11,762 bases of DNA from NCBI GenBank assembly GCA_027039465.1, contig JALWEA010000279.1, forward strand, positions 1 to 11,762, read 5' to 3'. This stretch comes from Calditrichia bacterium (GTDB lineage Bacteria; Calditrichota; Calditrichia; Calditrichales; Calditrichaceae). The notes beneath the pieces were generated by a model, which was given only the letters and a program-made list of their open reading frames with translations, was not told the DNA's origin and made no database searches. Within the stretch, counting starts at the first letter, position 1, and every line of letters starts with the position of its first letter. The position numbers and the translations under genes are program-made. Below are positions 8,352-11,762 of the stretch, one piece after another.

Positions 8352-9107
8352 ATGTTTGGCTTTGAAAATAAACATGTGATCGTAACCGGAGGCAGCCGAG
8401 GCATTGGTGCCGCCATCGTAAATTTGTTTAGTAAATTTGGCGCTAATGTGGCTTTTAATTACCACAAAAACATTCGAGCGGCCGAACGCTTAGCCGAAGA
8501 AAGTCGAAAATTCGGTGCGGATATTTTCTTTGACGAGTGCGATGTGCGTGATTTCCATGATGTGGATGTATTCGTTAAAAAAACTCTTCATCGTTTCGGT
8601 TCCGTGGAAATACTGGTCAATAATGCGGGTATTTGGGAATATGGTCCCATTGATAAAATGACCATTGACGATTGGCGCAAAACCATTCAAACCAATTTGG
8701 ACGGTACGTTTTATTTTACGCGAAGCGTTGCCCGACACATGCTGGAAAACCAAATTAAAGGTTCCATCATCAATATTTCTTCCACGGCCGGACAACGAGG
8801 TGAACCTTACTATTCCCATTACGCCGCCACCAAAGGTGCGATCATTGCTTTCACCAAATCATTAGCGGCAGAACTCGGGCCAAAGGGCATTCGGGTTAAT
8901 TGTGTTGCGCCCGGTTGGGTAAAAACCGATATGTCCGAAGAAGCATTGAAAAAACAGGAAGCGGAAATCGTGGCCGGTATTCCCCTTGGCTTCATCGGAG
9001 AACCGGAAGACATTGCCGGCCCGGTGGTCTTTTTGGCCTCCAACTTAGCCCGCTACATAAACGGAGAAATTTTAAATGTTAACGGCGGAAACGTTCTTTG
9101 CGCTTAA
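8352..9107 (+). CDS. Short-chain dehydrogenase/reductase (FabG-like, probably NADP(H)-dependent)
   Basis: 251 residues, the usual length of a classical SDR. The ATG at 8352 is preferred to an in-frame GTG at 8322: GGAG lies at 8342-8345 with a 6-nt spacer, and the first beta-strand begins right after the Met. Visible motifs: the cofactor loop T-G-G-S-R-G-I-G (12-19), Asp64-Val65 contacting the adenine, N-N-A-G (90-93), and the catalytic tetrad Asn115, Ser144, Tyr157 and Lys161 (Y-A-A-T-K), then P-G (187-188) and the C-terminal N-G-E-I-L-N-V-N-G-G. Arg16 in the Gly-rich loop favours NADP(H). The enzyme interconverts a carbonyl and an alcohol, most likely in the cytosol. The closest known group is 3-oxoacyl-ACP reductase (FabG), but many SDRs of other substrate class share these motifs and no fatty-acid synthesis genes are nearby. 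First gene of an operon with the HD gene, whose start is 18 nt after this stop. Confidence 0.9.
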   Translation: MFGFENKHVIVTGGSRGIGAAIVNLFSKFGANVAFNYHKNIRAAERLAEESRKFGADIFFDECDVRDFHDVDVFVKKTLHRFGSVEILVNNAGIWEYGPIDKMTIDDWRKTIQTNLDGTFYFTRSVARHMLENQIKGSIINISSTAGQRGEPYYSHYAATKGAIIAFTKSLAAELGPKGIRVNCVAPGWVKTDMSEEALKKQEAEIVAGIPLGFIGEPEDIAGPVVFLASNLARYINGEILNVNGGNVLCA

Positions 9108-9125
9108 ATACAAAGGAGTGTAACC

Positions 9126-9677
9126 ATGACTAGAGACGAAGCTTTAGCGATTTTAAAAGAATACACGCAGTCCGAAAGTCTGCTAAAACATGCTTATGCG
9201 GTGGAAGCAGCCATGCGGGCTTATGCCAAAAAATTCGGAGAGGACGAAGAATTGTGGGGCGCTGTCGGTTTGCTGCATGATTTTGATTATGAAAAATTTC
9301 CGGATGAACATCCCATGAAAGGGAATGAAATCTTGAAAGAGAAAGGCGTACCGGAAGAAATTCGTACGGCCATTATGGGCCATGCCAGCTACACCGGCGT
9401 TCCCAGGGAAACCTTAATGGCCAAAACCCTGTATGCGGTTGATGAATTAAGCGGGTTCATTGTCGCGGTTACCTTGGTGCGTCCAAATAAAGCCGTCAGC
9501 GAAGTAAAGGTAAAATCCGTAAAAAAGAAAATGAAGGATAAGAGTTTTGCGGCTAAGGTGAATCGGGATGAGATTCGCGAAGGGGCGGAAGAATTGGGCA
9601 TTCCTTTTGAAGAACATGTGGAATTTATGATTAAAGCATTGAGCGGCGTTGCGGAGCAGTTGGGGCTGAATCCGTGA
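9126..9677 (+). CDS. HD-domain metal-dependent phosphohydrolase-like protein
   Basis: 183 residues, almost all HD domain. AAAGGAG (9112-9118) sits 7 nt before the ATG, a strong ribosome-binding site, and the gap to the SDR stop is 18 nt, so the two are cotranscribed. HD superfamily metal ligands are visible: His22 (L-K-H-A-Y), the His51-Asp52 pair (L-L-H-D-F-D-Y) and Asp106 (A-V-D-E-L-S-G). His62 (D-E-H-P) and His86 (M-G-H-A-S-Y) could complete a second metal site. Proteins of this superfamily hydrolyse phosphate esters, often of nucleotides. This compact single-domain form is common in bacteria and archaea and its substrate is not established. Cytosolic, with no signal or membrane segment. 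The C-terminal third (120-183) is Lys- and Glu-rich and helical. Pairing with the SDR suggests a shared process, but which one cannot be inferred. Confidence 0.88.
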   Translation: MTRDEALAILKEYTQSESLLKHAYAVEAAMRAYAKKFGEDEELWGAVGLLHDFDYEKFPDEHPMKGNEILKEKGVPEEIRTAIMGHASYTGVPRETLMAKTLYAVDELSGFIVAVTLVRPNKAVSEVKVKSVKKKMKDKSFAAKVNRDEIREGAEELGIPFEEHVEFMIKALSGVAEQLGLNP

Positions 9678-9696
9678 TTAATTTGAAAGCGGGAAA

Positions 9697-9831
9697 AGGT
9701 TAAGAGTTGAATAGTTAAGGGAGAGGTTATTCGTTATTCGTATATTCGTTAATCGGGGAATGGTTGATTGGTTAAATGGGTGAATGGGTTAAGAGTGTAA
9801 GGGTTGAGGGGTTAAGGGAAACGTTATTCGT
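9697..9831 (+). repeat. G/T-rich short tandem repeats: 8-nt and 7-nt units, partly duplicated
   Basis: Three 8-nt units run at 9697-9720 (core GTTRA), then four 7-8-nt units close to GTTATTC at 9726-9754. From 9761 to 9816 there are seven consecutive 8-nt units whose consensus is close to KGGKTRAR, starting TGGTTGAT and TGGTTAAA. In addition, 9698-9734 and 9787-9831 form an imperfect direct repeat: both begin GGTTAAGAG and end GTTATTCGT. C is nearly absent from the + strand of the octamer blocks. All read directly from the sequence. Confidence 0.8.
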
Positions 9832-9842
9832 GGGTTGAGGAA

Positions 9843-9913
9843 GACAAGGCTGTCATCGCCCCGATAAATCGGGATGTACCACGAGGAGCGAGCGCAGCGA
9901 GTGACGTGGCGAT
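9843..9913. repeat. Palindromic multi-hairpin intergenic element
   Basis: Several nested complementary arms are visible. GACA/TGTC lies at 9843-9854. CCCGAT (9860-9865) and ATCGGG (9868-9873) surround AA. CCACG (9879-9883) pairs with CGTGG (9905-9909), and ATCG (9855-9858) with CGAT (9910-9913). Together they can fold as a branched structure. Its GAGGAGCGAGCGCAGCGA segment and the following GTGGCGATCCCC resemble dispersed palindromic repeats known in many bacterial genomes; copy number here cannot be judged from one window. No T-tract follows, so it is not a typical terminator for the HD operon. Confidence 0.65.
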
Positions 9914-10002
9914 CCCCTTCAAAGCAGCACCGGCTGGTTGTTACGGATAGGCCTTAATAATGTTAAGGATTGCTTCACTCATTCTGCGCCACTATTGACA
10001 TG

Positions 10003-10161
10003 TTGCAGCGCGTCCGTCCCTCAATACGATTCTGCCTATTATCTTGCGATGTTCGAAGTAAGTGCGAAGCATTTCCGTCAGGACGCTGCAAACTCAAAAA
10101 GTCTAACGTTGTGCAACCAAAAGTATCGATTATTCTTTTATTTGTTAGGGAAATGCTTCGC
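10003..10161. repeat. Two interleaved inverted repeats (A-B-A'-B' order)
   Basis: Arm A, TTGCAGCGCGTCC (10003-10015), is complementary to GGACGCTGCAA (10081-10091) except for a 2-nt bulge. Arm B, GCGAAGCATTTCC (10064-10076), is perfectly complementary to GGAAATGCTTCGC (10149-10161). B and A' are separated only by GTCA (10077-10080). Both pairs cannot form nested stems together, so a transcript would have to switch between two folds or form a pseudoknot. Alternatively the arms are leftovers of oppositely oriented copies of a dispersed element. Confidence 0.65.
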
Positions 10162-10268
10162 CCCTACAAGTTCGGCAGAATCACTCGGGAACCGGCCGCA
10201 GTCAAAGGCAACCGGTTGTCGAGTAGAGACCGCGCCAACGGGATCGTATCGAGACACGGTTGCCGTAC

Positions 10269-10296
10269 CAGTTCCAAGTTCCCAGTTCCCAATTCA
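10269..10296 (+). repeat. Heptamer tandem repeat, consensus CAGTTCC
   Basis: Four consecutive 7-nt units: CAGTTCC, AAGTTCC, CAGTTCC and the decayed CAATTCA. A third short-tandem class in the same intergenic region, different in sequence from the octamers at 9697-9816. Confidence 0.7.
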
Positions 10297-10434
10297 TCCA
10301 TGTCACTATCTTAATAATCCGTAGCGTATGCCATGGTTCAGTTCCTCGCAATGACAAAAAATCACTTGGTTTTGGCACAGTTAAAAAAAAGGAAGTACAA
10401 GCACATACTTAACCGTTTAGGTGAAAAGTAAAAA

Positions 10435-11019
10435 GTGGATGAAAATAAACATATCATAGTTGTCAGCGGTTTGCCGCGCAGCGGAACTTCGCTCATGATG
10501 CAAATGCTGCAAGCGGCCGGAATTCCGGTACTTATTGATGATCACCGTCCGCCTGACGAAAACAATCCCAAGGGCTATTTTGAATTCGAACCGGTAAAGT
10601 TTCTGGCAGAGGACGCCTCATGGCTTCCTTTGGCAAAAGGCAAAGCGGTTAAAATCATTTCCCATTTGCTTGTTCATTTACCCGATCACTTTCAATATAA
10701 AATCATTTTTATGAATCGGGATTTGAAAGAAATCATTCGCTCACAAAATAAGATGCTGGATCGGTTCGGCAAAGCCAAAGGGGAACTATCCGAAGCGCAA
10801 TTAGCCGAGCGATATGCACTCCATTTGCATCAAATACATCAATGGCTCAAGCAACGGCCCAATATTACTTTCGCGGACATTTCCTTTAATTATTTGATTC
10901 AATCGCCGGAAAAGGAATTGCCGAAGGTGCAACGTCTCTTAAATCTTACTGTTTCTTCGCGACAAGTCATCCGGGTAATCCAACCGGAATTGTACCGAAC
11001 AAAAAACACTCAATTTTGA
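10435..11019 (+). CDS. Small sulfotransferase-family protein (PAPS-dependent type)
   Basis: 194 residues. The start is GTG at 10435: an in-frame TAA at 10429-10431 rules out anything further upstream, and AGGTGA (10419-10424) lies 10 nt before it. The N-terminus is the strand-loop-helix of sulfotransferases that binds the 5'-phosphosulfate of PAPS: I-I-V-V-S-G then L-P-R-S-G-T-S (13-19). The 3'-phosphate-binding part is probably Arg95 to Ser103 (M-N-R-D-L-K-E-I-I-R-S). These enzymes move a sulfuryl group from PAPS to a hydroxyl or amine, often of a glycan or small molecule. The protein is shorter than typical members (about 250-300 residues), so the acceptor-binding part is reduced. It has no signal peptide or membrane segment, so it should be cytosolic. 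No PAPS-synthesis or glycan genes are visible nearby. P-loop kinase-like alternatives fit less well because Gly-Lys-Ser/Thr is missing. Acceptor unknown. Confidence 0.75.
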   Translation: MDENKHIIVVSGLPRSGTSLMMQMLQAAGIPVLIDDHRPPDENNPKGYFEFEPVKFLAEDASWLPLAKGKAVKIISHLLVHLPDHFQYKIIFMNRDLKEIIRSQNKMLDRFGKAKGELSEAQLAERYALHLHQIHQWLKQRPNITFADISFNYLIQSPEKELPKVQRLLNLTVSSRQVIRVIQPELYRTKNTQF

Positions 11020-11105
11020 ATCCCACTTCCTTTTGCCATGAATTTTTCTTTTGAAACTGTCATTTAATACTTTTAAATTGGCGCCTGATTTTAAGGATTG
11101 GGATA

Positions 11106-11762
11106 ATGGGCTATTTACTTTTTGTTTCCCTTTTGTGGGGTTTTTCTTTCGGTTTAATCAAAAATCAATTGAGCGGTTTGGATGCCAATTTTGTCTCTTT
11201 TATCCGAATGGCTTTAGCCTTCCTCGTTTTTTTGCCTTGGCTTAAGTTAAAAAACGTTCCGCGTAAAGGGCAGCTTTTATTGATCGGTGCCGTTCAGTTC
11301 GGTTTTATGTACATTGCTTACATTTTTTCTTATCACTATTTAAAGGCTTACCAAGTTGCATTGTTCACCATTTTTACGCCCGTTTATGTGGCGCTACTGG
11401 ATGATTTTCTGAAACGCAAATTTAACCCCGTACATTTATCCGTTGCATTGGTTTCGGTTTTGGGCACATGGATTATCGTTTGGAATCAAACCTCGGACAA
11501 AATTTTATGGATCGGCTTCGGCCTGGTTCAAATTTCAAATTTGTGTTTCGCCCTGGGACAAATATTTTATCGGAGATATCGAGGGCAGCAAACGCGTTTG
11601 GTCGGAGAAATACGGATTTTTGCTTTGCTCTATTTAGGCGCACTTATCGTAACCGGCAGCGCGGCTTTGGTAACAACCGATTGGTCGCAATTGACCGTTA
11701 GCACAGATCAATGGCTAACTTTTGTTTATCTTGGAATCGTTGCCTCAGGGCTTGGATTTTTC
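11106..11762 (+). CDS. EamA/DMT-family transporter (3' partial)
   Basis: 219 codons run from ATG 11106 to the window edge with no stop, so the C-terminus is outside. AAGGA (11093-11097) is 8 nt upstream, and an in-frame TGA at 11052-11054 limits longer starts. The product begins M-G-Y-L-L-F-V-S-L-L-W-G-F-S-F, the hallmark first helix of EamA proteins (small residue and W-G near the end of helix 1). About seven hydrophobic segments can be made out in 219 residues (near 1-18, 30-46, 57-75, 83-98, 109-126, 135-153 and 170-190), and the fragment ends in an eighth. Full members have ten helices and about 290-300 residues, from two EamA repeats. Family members export or import small metabolites such as amino acids and nucleotide derivatives across the inner membrane; the substrate cannot be told here. 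It starts 86 nt after the sulfotransferase stop on the same strand and may share its transcript. Confidence 0.85.
   Translation, partial: MGYLLFVSLLWGFSFGLIKNQLSGLDANFVSFIRMALAFLVFLPWLKLKNVPRKGQLLLIGAVQFGFMYIAYIFSYHYLKAYQVALFTIFTPVYVALLDDFLKRKFNPVHLSVALVSVLGTWIIVWNQTSDKILWIGFGLVQISNLCFALGQIFYRRYRGQQTRLVGEIRIFALLYLGALIVTGSAALVTTDWSQLTVSTDQWLTFVYLGIVASGLGFF

Larger units (their letters stand above)
9966..10356. repeat. Possible split dispersed repeat: GGATTGCTTC start and CCTCGCAATGACA end
   Basis: GGATTGCTTC (9967-9976) and CCTCGCAATGACA (10344-10356) resemble the two ends of a widespread intergenic palindrome in which ATTGC pairs with GCAAT. Here they lie about 370 bp apart, with unrelated repeats between. 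A degraded second end may lie at 9990-10002 (ACTATTGACATG). The reading that other DNA was inserted into one element is inference. Confidence 0.35.
9678..10434. other. Non-coding repeat-mosaic region
   Basis: About 757 bp without a credible gene between the HD and sulfotransferase genes. In order it holds: G/T-rich octamer and heptamer tandem repeats (9697-9831); a palindromic element (9843-9913) with a conserved-looking tail; a small hairpin CCTTAA/TTAAGG (9952-9968); interleaved inverted repeats (10003-10161); a heptamer tandem (10269-10296); and an element end (10344-10380). Two long open frames here (9938-10324 and 9970-10314) overlap each other in different frames, lie across the repeats and lack domain character, so they are taken as chance. 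The last 50 bp before 10435 should carry any promoter of the sulfotransferase gene; I see no clear -35/-10 pair. Confidence 0.7.

Noticed and set aside
9938..10324. Two overlapping open frames of 128 and 114 codons (9938-10324 and 9970-10314, +)
   Set aside because: They overlap in different frames across inverted and tandem repeats, have no recognisable domain, and lack a convincing ribosome-binding site.
9697..10356. CRISPR array in the repeat-rich spacer
   Set aside because: The repeats are 7-8 nt or single inverted pairs; there are no regularly spaced 25-40-nt repeats and no cas genes.
11051..11245. 64-codon open frame on + overlapping the transporter
   Set aside because: Another frame at 11106-11762 is open to the window edge and encodes a clear EamA protein.

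Overview
The window looks like chromosomal DNA from a Gram-negative bacterium of the wider FCB group, of the Calditrichota / Ignavibacteriota / KSB1 kind. The main reason is that the two large proteins (2-3520 on + and 3649-7155 on -) both end in a domain of about 95 residues opening with N-Y-P-N-P-F-N-P. This is the type A sorting domain of proteins exported by the type IX secretion system (T9SS), or a close relative. One of them also carries a gingipain-type (C25) cysteine peptidase domain. Assignment below the supergroup is inference.

Layout. 2-3520 (+) is a surface peptidase whose N-terminus lies outside the window: C25 catalytic end, Ig/CARDB-like modules, an FN3 module, an FG-GAP/VCBS propeller and a sorting domain. 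It converges on 3649-7155 (-), a 1168-residue Ser/Thr/Gly/Asn-rich repetitive surface protein with a signal peptide and the same type of C-terminus. A perfect 18-bp hairpin at 3540-3579 lies between the two genes and can serve both as terminator. After about 450 bp without a convincing gene comes an envelope-targeted FKBP-type peptidyl-prolyl isomerase (7607-8074, -). Across an AT-rich divergent spacer with one plausible sigma70-like promoter is a two-gene operon: an SDR (FabG-like) oxidoreductase (8352-9107) and an HD-domain phosphohydrolase-like protein (9126-9677). Next is about 757 bp of non-coding mosaic (9678-10434) built from several classes of short tandem and inverted repeat. Then come a small sulfotransferase-like protein (10435-11019) and the first 219 codons of an EamA/DMT-family membrane transporter (11106 to the window edge).

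How the genes fit together. The two giant proteins are probably both secreted and attached outside the cell. The FKBP may help fold envelope proteins in the periplasm, but nothing ties it specifically to them. The SDR and HD genes are cotranscribed, but their substrates cannot be read from sequence. The transporter and sulfotransferase are only neighbours.

I do not see a clear new multi-gene system. The most unusual signals are the repeat mosaic at 9678-10434, with 8-nt and 7-nt tandem units, a multi-hairpin palindrome and two interleaved inverted repeats, and the C25-propeller-sorting-domain architecture of the first gene.
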